A DNA stretch of 64,000 nucleotides from Diphasiastrum complanatum (taxonomy: Eukaryota > Streptophyta > Lycopodiopsida > Lycopodiales > Lycopodiaceae), in NCBI GenBank assembly GCA_029204225.1, contig CM055095.1, positions 55,143,612 to 55,207,611 of the forward strand. Direction: 5' to 3'. Under the pieces are notes generated by a model. It saw only the letters and a list, made by a program, of their open reading frames with translations. It searched no databases and had not been told where the DNA came from. Positions 11,632 through 21,900 of the stretch are shown one piece after another. Position 1 is the stretch's first letter. The number at the start of each line of letters is the position of its first letter. Position numbers and translations under genes: made by a program.

Positions 11632-11868
11632 TTGGAAGTTGGAAATGCCTAGCTATAGCAAGGAGAGTGTTAAACTTTCCTATTATCTCCTATACTAAAA
11701 GTGACAAAATATTAAAACTTGAAAGTTGGAAACCCTTAGCTATAGCAAGGAGTGTTAAACTTTCCTATTATCTCCTATCACAAAAGTGCCAGAAGATAAA
11801 AATTTGGAAGTTGGAAATGCCTAGCTATAGCAAGGAGAGTGTCAAACACTCCTATTATCTCCTAAGAA
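11632..11868. repeat. Three-copy tandem repeat, unit about 75-90 bp
   Basis: Three successive copies share ggaagttggaaatgcctag, ctatagcaaggagagtgt and ctcctattatctcct, with small differences. They are separated by short A-rich spacers. The array lies just upstream of the plus-strand gene remnant at 11941. Confidence 0.85.
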
Positions 11869-11940
11869 AAGGTTGCAACAATCTACCATAAGACAAATGT
11901 GTACAAGTAGCATTAAGGCGGGCAGGACTACATAACGGGA

Positions 11941-12655
11941 ATGTCACTATTGAAAAAAGTGACAGACTCTCCGGAAAAAAAAGGAAACGTTCCTAATACG
12001 CCATCAATTGGAGGTGCTAAAGCAAGAAGATTCTTATTCAATCACACATGCAAAGAATCTAATGTCAGATACGAAATTCGAAAAGAAATTGTTCAAGCAA
12101 CACGAACACTAAAAGTAAGTAATAGAGTGAAAAAGGGACAAGTGTGGAACAACTTAGACAAACTCATAGGTGTTATTAGGAAAGAAAACCTATCATCTAA
12201 AGATATGAGGACTTTGCAAAATTATTGCACTACATTTGTAAAATATGTACATGATTGTTGGGGAAAAGACAATGTTACACATGTGACATGGTACTAATCT
12301 ATTTAATTATCTGGTACTTATCTCATTCATGCTTATATTTTTTTCTACTGATGTAACTTATCAAAACTCTTGTTTGCAGCACATCTTTCTTCATCATGCA
12401 ACTTATTTTGCTAAGGAATATGAGAGCTTAAGTATCTAGTCATCACAAGGCATGGAAAAATCTCATTGGCAAGCAAGAGGAGCATTTCATAGAGCTACAA
12501 ATAATGGAGGACACAATTCAAAACATAAATATTTAGTTCAACTTTTTCAGTGGTTTTACAAAAGAGCACAATTTAGATATCAAGCTAAAAACTCGCCAAA
12601 TGTTACGATTTTTCAAAAGGCATTCAAATTCATAACAAAAGAGAGATCTTTGTAA
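11941..12655 (+). pseudogene. Unrecognised gene remnant with transposase-like C-terminus
   Basis: The first frame (11941-12281) codes for a basic protein (KARRFLFNHTCKES, KVSNRVKKGQVWNNLDKLIG). A GT donor inside acacat|gtgac (near 12281) and the acceptor tttgcag|cac (near 12379) would join it in phase to HIFLHHATYFAKEYESLSI. An in-frame TAG at about 12437 follows, then SSQGMEKSHWQARGAF and RATNNGG up to a stop at 12655. The pattern of a histidine-rich start, EY-SL, S-QG-EK-H and R-T--GG resembles the C-terminus of some transposon-encoded proteins, but I cannot name the family. The single amber codon marks it as broken unless it is read through. It converges on the minus-strand gene that ends at 12804. 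Confidence 0.45.
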
Positions 12656-12803
12656 TATATCAATAATCTATTACAGAAAATTGTTTAATTTTCATCATCA
12701 TCCTCTTCAAGATTCAGATGGATGGTATTGTCATGAATAATATCTTTTCATATGGATCCAAAAATTCTAAATTTTTCCTTTTGCTCATATCAATATAACC
12801 CGA

Positions 12804-13100
12804 TTAAAGGGCCATTCCAGATGATCTTTTTGTAGTCTCATTGGGAGTATAACCCAATATCTTAATTGCCAAATCCCTTTTGACAAAGATTATTTTATAT
12901 GTTCCTCTGACATACGTATGGCCTCCTAAACAAACTGATAATGACTTGATGGCCATAATGACGGTGGTAGCATATGGATTAAAAGATAAATGATATATAC
13001 AAATCTCATTATTTTGAAAGTTTTTCAAATAATGAGATAGAGACACATCCTCTCTCCCGGCTGATACACCTCGGACGCCTCCATGTCTCATACCAAAGGC
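12804..13100 (-). CDS. Unrecognised 3' exon of a minus-strand gene
   Basis: An open frame of about 97 codons reads DAFGMRHGGVRGVSAGREDV, SLSHYLKNFQ, IKSLSVCLGGHTYVRGTYKI and FVKRDLAIKILGYTPNET, then a stop. It lies downstream, in the same direction, of the larger frame starting at 14220, and a pyrimidine-rich acceptor-like gaaatag precedes it. The phase of that acceptor does not match the donor at 13231 exactly, so the link is unproven. No family was recognised. Confidence 0.4.
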   Translation of the reverse strand, partial: AFGMRHGGVRGVSAGREDVSLSHYLKNFQNNEICIYHLSFNPYATTVIMAIKSLSVCLGGHTYVRGTYKIIFVKRDLAIKILGYTPNETTKRSSGMAL

Positions 13101-13231
13101 ATCTATTTCAATAGCAAGGAGTAAAGAAAATTAAATTTAGAATGATACATAACACTGCAAACTCAAACTTCAACACAGTGTTTGAATTAAGAGAACTGAA
13201 CAATATCAATAACAATATAATATCTACTTAC

Positions 13232-14220
13232 CAGATCATAATCATCGTATTCAACGACATTTGTTCTGCTAATGTCATGTCCTCCAATGGACTCTACATT
13301 TTCCGAGGGGATATACCGAGTCCTTGGGGGACATTTTTTTTGAAACTCCAAAAATTCCTCCTCTGTAGGCAAAGTTTTTTCGTAGGCTTTCAATTTTTCA
13401 AATATGGCCTCCAATGCCTCATTGCCAGATTTCCAATTGCCATCTTTATCATAATCTATCTCACTTTCAAGGTCATTGTATGTGTAATCAACAATGTCAG
13501 AAAATTCTGATAAATTTTGTGCAAAATTTGAGAGGATTTCATCCTCTCTCAAATTCAAAACATCTTCTATATCATTAAAAGAAATATACATGTCAATATT
13601 TATAAAATATACGGGAATATCGACTAGAGTTAATTGATTAATTGGAGATGTAAATGGAAGAGAGTCAGAGAGGATTATAGAACGAGGGAGAGTTTTCTGA
13701 TAATCTGAAACCATAGATGTTTCAGCTTCAACACCTATATTAGTATCTACTTGATCTACATCAACTGGAGCAGATGCAAATGTTTCAATCATGGAAATAG
13801 TAGAAGATCCAACAAACTCATCATCTAAAATTTCAGCAGATATGTGAAACACAAACGCCATACCTTTGATTAGAAGACGACATATTCTTTTGTAAATACC
13901 ACAATATATATTTCTTTTGAAATAATCATACAAATTAGCATACTTTCTATTATGTTTATGCTTAGAGGATGTTTGGGAATGCACAAGGTCCTGAAAATGA
14001 ACAAAACAAAAACTATCTATATCCTGAACAGGAGTACTAATAATCTGAGAAAAATCATCAAGAAGAGAAAGTAAATTACAACGAGTCTCATAAACTAGCT
14101 ATCGATATTAAAAGGCGCAAAAAAAATACTAGAAAGATACTTTAATTTCTTTAATGGAATGTCACTGGCATTCAAAAAATCCAGAAGTTGATTTGTTGAG
14201 GACATGGAGGAACTAGCCAT
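13232..14220 (-). pseudogene. Unrecognised acidic protein gene, one frameshift
   Basis: On the minus strand an ATG at 14220 begins MASSSMSSTNQLLDFLNASD and runs about 40 codons to a stop near 14099. A one-base shift there links it to a long frame. That frame reads VYETRCNLLSLLDDFSQI, KHKHNRKYANLYDYFKRN and then an acidic half (LREDEILSNFAQNLSEFSDI, DLESEIDYDKDGN, LPTEEEFLEFQKKCPPRTRY). It ends at a good splice donor, gatctg|gtaagtag, at 13231/13230. The total is about 330 residues. The protein looks real (balanced composition, no stop in about 290 codons), but I cannot assign it to a family. The short repeats of the 14.2-16.7 kb family begin directly upstream of the ATG. Long-read cDNA would show whether the frameshift is real or an intron. 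Confidence 0.45.
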
Positions 14221-14224
14221 ATTG

Positions 14225-16665
14225 AACCTGATATCAATGCGCCTGAATTATTTTGATCGAGGACTCTAGAACAGGGCACGCGTTGATCCGATATTCCGTA
14301 GGAAGAGGTCAACATCGGTTCACAACGCGACTGAATTATTCTGGTTGAGAAAACTAGAGCAATGCACGCGTTGATGATCCGATATTACGCCAAAAGAGAC
14401 TAATGTCGCTTCAGCACGCCTGAATGAATCCGACCATGCACTGTAGGACAAGGCACACGTTGATTCGATATCGCGGAGAAACACAGAAAACAAAATGACA
14501 AAGGAGTTCTAAATAAAAGATCACAGAATCATAGTATGGAGAGTGGTGCCCATATTTGTAGCCTATTCCTGTTGATCACAGCCATACATTTGTCAAAAAA
14601 TAAATAGAGTCATGGGGCCTATATCTATCCACCAATCAGAGTGACACAAACTCGTACCTCCGTTGCAATACATTTAATAGTCTATCAGTAACCTTTCCTA
14701 ATCATCATTAGCCCTGACCCTAAAATTGAACCTGTGCTGCAAAACACTAAATAGACATCATTATTTGTGCATTAAACAGACATTAAACGGGACGTCATTG
14801 AAATCATTTATGAGGGCAATTATTTAAGACTCTCACCCTATTTAAGCACCTTAAAGATGAATTTTTCTTTCAAAAGATCGAGCATTCAGAAAAAGCCGAT
14901 ATCGATTTTGCGCGCAAGGAGAATTGCTTCACTGGAAACACATCAAATAGGCGCGCGTTGATGTGATACTCCAGTATGACGACTCAGATATCGGATCAGC
15001 ACGTCCGTTATAAGAATAATATTTTTCAACTTGGACTGCACGCGTGGATTCGCTATTGGACTGCATTATGAATCATCAAAGCTTGCTTCGGTAGATTCTT
15101 CATACAATCCAAAGCCAAGAAGAATCTGCAAGCTATGATGATTTATAGTGTCATCCAATATAGGTTCAGTGCAACTCAGATAGCTTCACTGGGGGACAAA
15201 TCAACTAGGTGAGCATATGGAGACTCGGATATCGGATGAGCACGCCAGACAGAAGAAAAAGTTTTTCCCCTTGGACTGTGCACGTCGAATCGCTATTGCA
15301 AGAAAAAAAAGATTTTGAATTCTGTCCAATATCCGTTCAGCGCGCATGAATAGCTTCACTGGAAGACACATCCAGTATGCATGTCGATTCTCTATTGGAG
15401 GAAAAACAGGTAGTTGAAATCTTTCGAAATTATGATGAATGAATATCAAAATTGGTCTAATATTTATGGCATATCCTAGTCAATTGCAGAAATTAATTGT
15501 AGTCTATGACCATTTAAATGTTGTTTAATTATTTTACTTGTTCCATACTTTTTCCATAATTACAGTCATCATTAGCCATATCGATTAATCATTTTGATGA
15601 CCGATGGACATTTAATTAGGATTTGATTTTCAAGTCTCAGAATATTTAGAATTAATAGATCATCGTAATACGGGCCTCGATAATCCAAACCACCACGACT
15701 GCAATCATTTTGGATTTGGCACTATATAATCAGGTGTACGATGCTTAAATTTTTTTGCATAAAGTTTGTTTCAATCTCTACTTATATGCGGTGTCGGTTC
15801 AGCACACCCAAAGCAACTGACCTGCTTACCGTGTTCACTCGCGCACGTATCAACTTGCCTTCCTTACTCATAGATGTATCGGTTCGACACCTCGACCTGA
15901 ATTTTGAGTCCGGGTTCTCTTTGCAAGCATGTTGATCCAATATTTGATCCTAATGGCGCACACTAAGCAAACTGCACGTATCCATTCTGGAGGTATCCCA
16001 ATCATAGGAGGCCAGAGAAATTCACCTCCAACGTCTCGTTCACCACCACCACCTCCTAGGCCAAGGGGCAGACCAAGAGACCCGCCATTGCTGAAGGATA
16101 TTCGGAAGCTACAAAAGACCAACAATCTTCTTATTCCAAAAGCTCACATACAGAGATCCATCAGACAAGTAACAAGAAGTCTATCTATAGATGTGAGATC
16201 GACTGTAACGGCAATTGAAGCTCTGCACACCGCATATGAGGATTTCCAAGTGAAATTTTTTTCAGATAGTGTTGTTGCAGTTGTCTAGGCCAAGAGGGTG
16301 ACCATCATGCCGAAGGATTTCAACGTTGTGTTCAGGCTATGAGACACGTATGACAAATTTGCTGAGTACTTTAGACCAGCTCTGTCCTCTCCTCCTAAAC
16401 AAGATGCAGAAAAAAAAAACGAAAGCAATCTCAACCATCCTGGCTTGTTTTTTGGGTACAGAGTGAGAGTATGGTGTTCCTACATGTTTGTTTTTCATAG
16501 CCTTGGTCTGCCTTGCCTTTACCATGGTTTTTTTGGATAAATTTAGAAGATGATATGAGTGAACCTTTGCCACAACCATTTCAAACATGCGACATAAGTT
16601 CACTTAGATTTTTTGGGAAAGCACTTCAACAAGGGCGCGCGTCGATTCGATATCTGATTGTAGTG
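14225..16665. repeat. Dispersed short GC-rich repeat family
   Basis: In otherwise AT-rich DNA, variants of three short words recur about fifteen times. They are gcacgcgttgattcgatat, ggttcagcacgcctgaat and agcttcactggaag. Examples lie near 14231, 14278, 14350, 14455, 14897, 14950, 15040, 15210, 15285, 15335, 15378, 15788, 15869 and 16637. Spacing is irregular and copies are 70-90 percent alike by eye. They fill the interval between the divergently oriented genes starting at 14220 (minus) and 15953 (plus), and one copy lies beyond the latter. Confidence 0.65.
15953..16339 (+). pseudogene. Divergent, intronless histone H3-like gene with an in-frame stop
   Basis: The ATG at 15953 starts MAHTKQTARIHSGG, a clear relative of the H3 tail ARTKQTARKSTGG, with Lys4 kept and both Lys9 and Lys14 replaced by Ile. 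A proline/arginine-rich segment follows (PPPPPRPRGRPRDPP). A complete histone fold then aligns with H3 without gaps: LLKDIRKLQKTNNLLI (alpha-N), HIQRSIRQVTRSLSIDVRST, TAIEALHTAYEDFQVKFF (alpha-2). A TAG at 16286-16288 stands where H3 has the His before AKRVTIMPKD. The frame then continues perfectly as AKRVTIMPKDFNVVFRL to a TGA at 16340. It lacks the final ARRIRGERA. The divergent loop 1 and tail recall centromeric CENH3, but loop 1 is not lengthened, so canonical-H3-derived is also possible. Absence of introns suggests a retrocopy or a transposon-carried gene. The product as it stands (111 aa) would lose alpha-3. Confidence 0.8.
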
Positions 16666-17170
16666 GTCACTGGAGTTCAAGTGTCCAAAATTTTTCCAAT
16701 GGAGATAATGCATTTCTGGTAGGAGACAATTAAGCTTGTTATCAAAAATTCATATTCAGTGGAATTACAGTGTGTCCTCCACCATGGAAATGGAGATCAT
16801 AGAAAAGAAAGAGCCTCATAGAAAAAGTGACTCATAGAAAAGATCATAGAAAAAGTGATTCATATATTTTCAAAAATGAAGTATACAAAAAATTATATTA
16901 CATAATACGAAATTACATTGTTCAAAATTTATGGATCTTCAATTTCGATGGATGTTCCAATGTCTTTGTATTTTATATACTCTTTCTGCCTTGCTCTTAC
17001 CTGCACAAGAAAAATTGTTTTAGTTAATTTATTTTTTAAAACTGATTCACTAAGAAATAGAATAAATGAAAATTTTCATATGGCATAATGTATCTTTACA
17101 CCATTCAATCAAAATTGATAGTACTGAGGTAGATCAAATTGCAACATGTCTAGTTCTGATCGAATGTGAT
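16343..17170. other. Intergenic stretch between the H3-like gene and a minus-strand gene
   Basis: AT-rich, with one more member of the short-repeat family near 16637-16680. No coding signal was seen. Confidence 0.5.
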
Positions 17171-17177
17171 TGAGACA

Positions 17178-18283
17178 TCAATCTTCCTCAGCCTCAACCA
17201 TTGCAAGAATGTTGTCATTTCTTTTCACTATTATTTGACGTTGCTCTTGAGGGTTTATTCCAAAATCTTGATCAAGTGGCTTCCACTCACTTTTGCATTT
17301 TATCCATCTTCTATAATATAGCAGCAAAGTGAGCATTTGTTTTTCAATGTGATATCTAAAGGTCATTGATGAGTTACATACTTTGCACTTAGCTTGCTGA
17401 TTTTGTTTCATATCCCAACCATCATCCAACAACCCGGCGATTATTTCAACACTCAAGTACTTACAAATAAACATTGTTTTCATTCTTCGAACATTGCATT
17501 TGGAAAAAAAATCAACAAAAATAGTAAAGGTAGATACCAACTTAATGTATTATTCTTTGAACCAGTGCTATATTTTAATATACTCTGAATATCAAAACAT
17601 AGTCTAGATCGAAAACTTTCTGAAATTGCTGCATCAAGAGAAATCCATTCCTCACTCGAAAAATCTGGTAGAGAATATGGCTCTAATCTACCCACTAAAC
17701 CATTTTTATCAGGAAAATAGGTGTGATCATAAAAGAAAACTCCTGACTCAAAGTGATTTTTGGAGAACAACCTTTATATTGTAAAATACAGATATCCAAA
17801 TGTATGACATCAATTATTCCTACAATCGATTGAACTGTTTGCCATTCAACAAAATTTGATGGATACAAATATGCAAAACCAACAAACATATCACAAGAAA
17901 AATTTAATTTAAAAAAAAAAGCTAATACTAAAGAATTTAAATCTGAATATGTACATACTAATTGAATACTTACAATTGCATTTTCTTCTATCATTTGGAT
18001 TCAAATCATGAATGTTGAGCTCTTTGTGAAGATAAGCATGCTGAACTAAAACTTCTGTGATAGATTGACCGGCAGGTGATACTTTGAAATCCATTATCCT
18101 GCCTTTCCAAGAGCTTCTATCCGATCTTTTTCTTTTCCGGAATGAGCCTTTTGCAAAGGGATGCATCAAGATCCATTGATATTTTCGATATATTCTTGTT
18201 ATCCATTGATCTTCTACATTTTTTTCATTGCAAATATTGATTGCATCAATAGTTCCTCTTGGTCTCCAATTATGTGTAGCCAT
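17178..18283 (-). pseudogene. Unrecognised multi-exon gene on the minus strand
   Basis: The ATG at 18283 begins MATHNWRPRGTIDAINICNE and reads about 103 codons rich in basic residues (GSFRKRKRSDRSSWKGRIM). It ends at a textbook donor, gcaatt|gtaagt (17974/17973). A second coding stretch (about 17900-17570) reads NFVEWQTVQSIVGIIDVIHL, then after a one-base shift near 17765 HFESGVFFYDHTYFPDKNG and LPDFSSEEWISLDAAISESF. A third (17460-17178) has a CKVC motif, YYRRWIKCKSEWKPLDQDFG and a C-terminus ending VEAEED. I recognise no family. The frameshift in the middle suggests decay. Spacing and strand suggest it may belong with the minus-strand gene at 14.2 kb, but nothing proves this. Confidence 0.4.
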
Positions 18284-18309
18284 TAGTTCAAAATATGCAT
18301 ACGCAGGCT

Positions 18310-18410
18310 GAGAACAAAGAGAATGAAGAGAATGAGAGGTAAACCTAAGAATGAAAATCCAAAATGACAAATAGAATGAAGAGAATGAGAGGTATACCCA
18401 GGAATGACAA
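18310..18410. repeat. Short tandem duplication
   Basis: A unit of about 55-60 bp containing gaatgaagagaatgagaggt occurs twice in a row, at about 18317 and 18373, just upstream of the minus-strand gene start. Confidence 0.7.
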
Positions 18411-18742
18411 GAAGTTTCTAAACTACAAGGATTAGTTAACTATAGTTTACGAATATTGACGTCAAATCAACCTCGAGTGTACAAAGACAGGCATCAAAAG
18501 AGTATTCGGGCAGTAACTATGGTCCAATCACAATCGTTTATTTTGCCTAGCGGGATATTTGAAAATCACAAAAATTTGGCCAAAAAAAGTTAAAAACAAT
18601 TTTTGTCCGTCAATCACTGTTACAGCTTGTCACAGATGGACATCATTGATTGGGACACATAAGCATTGAAAGCACACAGAGTCAAAAATAACATCTTGAC
18701 AAAGGGCCTATTTTGAGTTCTAATATCCCCTAATGCTAGTTT

Positions 18743-19276
18743 TGACTCGAGATTTTGGCATATTGTATGAGGGATCTTCACCTAACTTGTTTGGATTTTT
18801 AGATTCGGACTTTGCTGGAGATATAATGGATAGGAAATCCATTAGTTCTCATTGTATTTTCATAGGTGATGGAGCTATATCATGCATGTCGAAGAAACAA
18901 GCCACTATCTCATTGTCATCTAGTGAGGCCGAGTACAAAGCTCTTACACATTGCACAACGGAGATGGTATGGATCAAGAAGATGATCTTCACTTGCTAGA
19001 TTTTTTAGAGAGCCCAATCATCTTTTAATACAATCAATCAGCCCAAAGGTTGACAACCAATCCTATCTTTCATGCTAGGAGCAAGCACCATTGAGGTGGC
19101 ATATCACTTTGTCAAGGAGCAAGTCAGGTCAAAGGAGGCCGAGCTTCAACATATGTCCTCAAGAGAATGTGTAGCTGATATCTTCACCAAAGCATTGGGA
19201 AAGGACTTGTTCATGAAGCATAGGACTTCACTTGGAGTATTTTCAAAGTCTATGCTCAAACTAGTTGAAGAGGGAG
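18743..19276 (+). pseudogene. Truncated copia pol 3' end (RNase H) and polypurine tract
   Basis: The sequence joins abruptly at about 18743 to the RNase H part of a copia pol closely related to the element at 1-2801. Shared blocks include LFGFLDSDFAGDIMDRKSIS, ATISLSSSEAEYKAL, IEVAYHFVKEQV and ECVADIFTKALGKDLFMKHR. The frame is broken near 18990 (a stop at 18997-18999) and a segment near 19000-19080 is damaged. It ends with KSMLKLVEEGV, encoded by the polypurine tract (19261-19276), directly before an LTR. It lacks everything upstream of RNase H. Confidence 0.9.
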
Positions 19277-19896
19277 TGTCAAAGATTTCAATTAGTTTTA
19301 TTATTTTGGTCATATTTGTATATTTGGCAATTGAGGCCAATTTTCATATTAGACTTAGAGTTTGACTTTTCAAAGTTTTATTAGTCTAAAAGCATTTGAA
19401 TAAACACTTTTGAAAAGTTTGAAAAACTTGAGAAGTCGAGTTTTAGTAGATTCAAATTTGAATATTGGGTACATTGAATCTAGTCCCAAAAATAGTAGTG
19501 TTTTCATTATGGAGGGAAACCAAAGTTTGAATTTAGATTTGGACCTGTTATAAAAGGATGTAACTCGTGGGAAGAGAAGACAATCTCTCTCTCTCTTATC
19601 TCATTCATGCTTATACATGGTTCTCTTTGGGTTCTACTATCCATTGGTGCACTATATTGGTGATATCTTGCAATTTTGGATCCACACGTGTGAAATACAA
19701 TAGGGTACTATTTTTGTATGGACAAAAACTTCATCATATCTTATGTTTGATGTTTGATCAGGTTCTAAGTGAGTTTGCATCTCTTTCATTAAGTAGATGT
19801 TGATTTTTCCACATTGGCAAGATATTGGTAGATTTGGTCTCTTATCAGCCCAAGTCATTTTATGAAATTGGATCTTAATTGATCTGATTTTTCACA
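19277..19896 (+). repeat. Copia LTR with internal retroelement sequence on both sides
   Basis: It begins TGTCAAAGATTTC after a polypurine tract and ends TTTTTCACA directly before a primer-binding site, so both ends are well fixed; length 620 bp. It has a TATA box (TTATAAAAGG, 19548-19557) and a CACACGTGTG palindrome near 19684. It is a diverged relative of the LTR at 2160-2801. The left flank is a 3' pol end and the right flank is a 5' leader, which a single normal insertion does not give. Confidence 0.85.
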
Positions 19897-19908
19897 TGGT
19901 ATCAGAGC
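19897..19908 (+). promoter_or_regulatory. Primer-binding site (initiator tRNA-Met type)
   Basis: TGGTATCAGAGC directly follows the LTR end. This is the usual plant copia site, complementary to the 3' end of initiator methionine tRNA, where minus-strand DNA synthesis starts. Confidence 0.9.
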
Positions 19909-20466
19909 TTGTGTTGCAGGTTGTGAAAGGATCAAGTAAATCTATCAATGATTTGGTGAAGATATCAATGCTAGAGCATGCTAGATTGATTTCTATCCAA
20001 AAATTGAGTTTCTTGCATATGTAGAATGGATCTTTTGTAGATCTAAACTCATTTTAGGCTATAGAACTTGTTGAATTATGATTTCACACCACACTTACTA
20101 GGAATAGCCAGTTTTGGATGAATTAGATAGGTCTCACTTGAGGCTACAAGATTGCATATCAAGTTTTAAGCAATTGCATGTAGAATTTGAAATAATCAAT
20201 TTTTTTGTGATTAAAACCCTAATTTTGATTGGATCTCTAGATTGTGAGGTTACTGAACTTTGTTCGAGTGTGTTTCAATCCTAGCAAGTGGAAAGTGTCA
20301 TTATCTTGAGGATAGATCATAGGGTGATCAAGATTTCTACATTCTATGTGTTGATTTGCTAGATATAAGTGCTAGAAGAGAATTGAGATGTTTCATATCT
20401 TTGTGATTTCTTTTTGAAAACATTTGTTTTTCATCAGGTTGAAGAGAAGGATCAGGTCATTGCTAC

Positions 20467-20556
20467 ATGGCTACATCAAGTGGAGTCATGTTGGAAGCCA
20501 ATGATAGGCTTACCTCAAGTAACTATTCATTGTGGAAATTGAGAATGACTTCTTGA
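20467..20556 (+). pseudogene. Start of copia gag, broken off after 29 codons
   Basis: MATSSGVMLEANDRLTSSNY followed by SLWKLRMTS is a typical copia gag N-terminus (F/Y-x-x-WK-x-x-M). A TGA follows at 20554 and sequence resemblance is lost just after. The untranslated leader from the primer-binding site to this ATG is about 560 bp. Confidence 0.75.
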
Positions 20557-20568
20557 GCAGTCACCTCC

Positions 20569-21900
20569 TTGGGGCATATCTTTTTTTACTTAGCTTGTAG
20601 TCAATCTACTATTGACTTGAAGCTTGCCTTAGCTCCAAGGGATGCTGCTACTAGCCGAGGCTATATTCCATCACAAGCTTCCGCCTCACCTTCTCAACAG
20701 GCTGCCATGTTCCATGAATGTCGCATTAAGAACATGATAGGTCTTCACCACCTGAAGTCAAGGAATAGGATGACCATCCGCAAGCCACCCTCTGAATCGA
20801 GATGGAATCAGATACCCCACAACATAGGACTACCAAGCTGACTCCAAGGAATCAGACTAAGAAGATGGCAAAATACGAAGACGTCCCGTCAAGTAGCGAT
20901 GACAACGAGGATGAAGAGATGGGCAGCCTCCAAACCAGACGTACTCGACAACGCCGAACCTCACTGGCTACCTCCTCACCACAACATCAGATCCAAATCA
21001 CCCAGAAGAAACCGATACAATCCCCAGATACAAGCACCTGATCCCAATCACCACCGGGATCCATTCCAGTTGTTGCCTCACCCCCTCATGCCCCATAAAC
21101 ATAGGCGATACTTTCAGAGGAGGGAGAAAGGGAGCTGCCTGCTCATGACAACCAAGCTGAAGAGACTGATGTAGCCAATCCTGACCAAGAAACAAGAGAA
21201 GATCAAGATCAAGATCAAGCAGCACAAATTTTAGTGGAAGTCCAAGAAAATCCAAGGGCCAAAGAGAAAGCAGAAGACTTCTCTGCTCTGAAGCAAGACG
21301 GCTTCATCGATGTAGATGCACTTGAATACTTTGATGAAGGCGATCTTGTAGAAGAGGAGGTGGAGATCATCCCAGAGGCAGCTACACTAGTCTCACCACT
21401 AACCACCACTACAACCATTGTTGACAATGCCTCCATCACCTTTTCACTTACCACTACCATCATTTCTACCACCTCCATTGCTACTGATGTAAAGACACAA
21501 CTAATTGTTCCACTTCCAACTTACCCCATGACCTCTCAGTTTTCTTTTCCTACCTACCATCGCCTTCCTTCCAAATTTCCATCTCTTCCAGTCTATGACA
21601 GTTTGTCCGAGAAAGACAAGGAAACCTTGAAGTGGCATACTAAGACCTCATACCATCTGCATTGGTTGATGCACCAGCTTGCGCAACAGACGGATGAGCT
21701 CAGGACGGCAAGGTAGGATCTGCAGCTGAAAGATGCGGAGTTGCTGATGATTTTGGAAGAATTGCAAGGTGAAAGGGCCAAGAGACTGGAGGAGCAAAAT
21801 CAGCTCTAGTCCCTTCAAGAGGTGCAAGACCAGTTTGAGCATCGGTTAGATCTTTTGACTCAGAAAAATAAGAAACTAACTGATGCGATGACCATACTTA
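20569..21900 (+). pseudogene. Decayed retroelement-type ORF region (acidic and coiled-coil protein)
   Basis: Several broken frames lie here. One from 20802 is rich in charged residues (SSSDDNEDEEMGSLQTRRTR). One from 21234 has an acidic segment (DVDALEYFDEGDLVEEEVEI), a Thr/Ser/Pro-rich stretch, then HWLMHQLAQQTDELR. It is cut by TAG at 21714 but continues in phase as a coiled coil (LQLKDAELLMILEELQGERA, KRLEEQNQ). The composition is like the gag-only elements between 29 and 37 kb, but I could not prove homology. The family B LTR at 21901 has inserted at its end. Confidence 0.4.
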
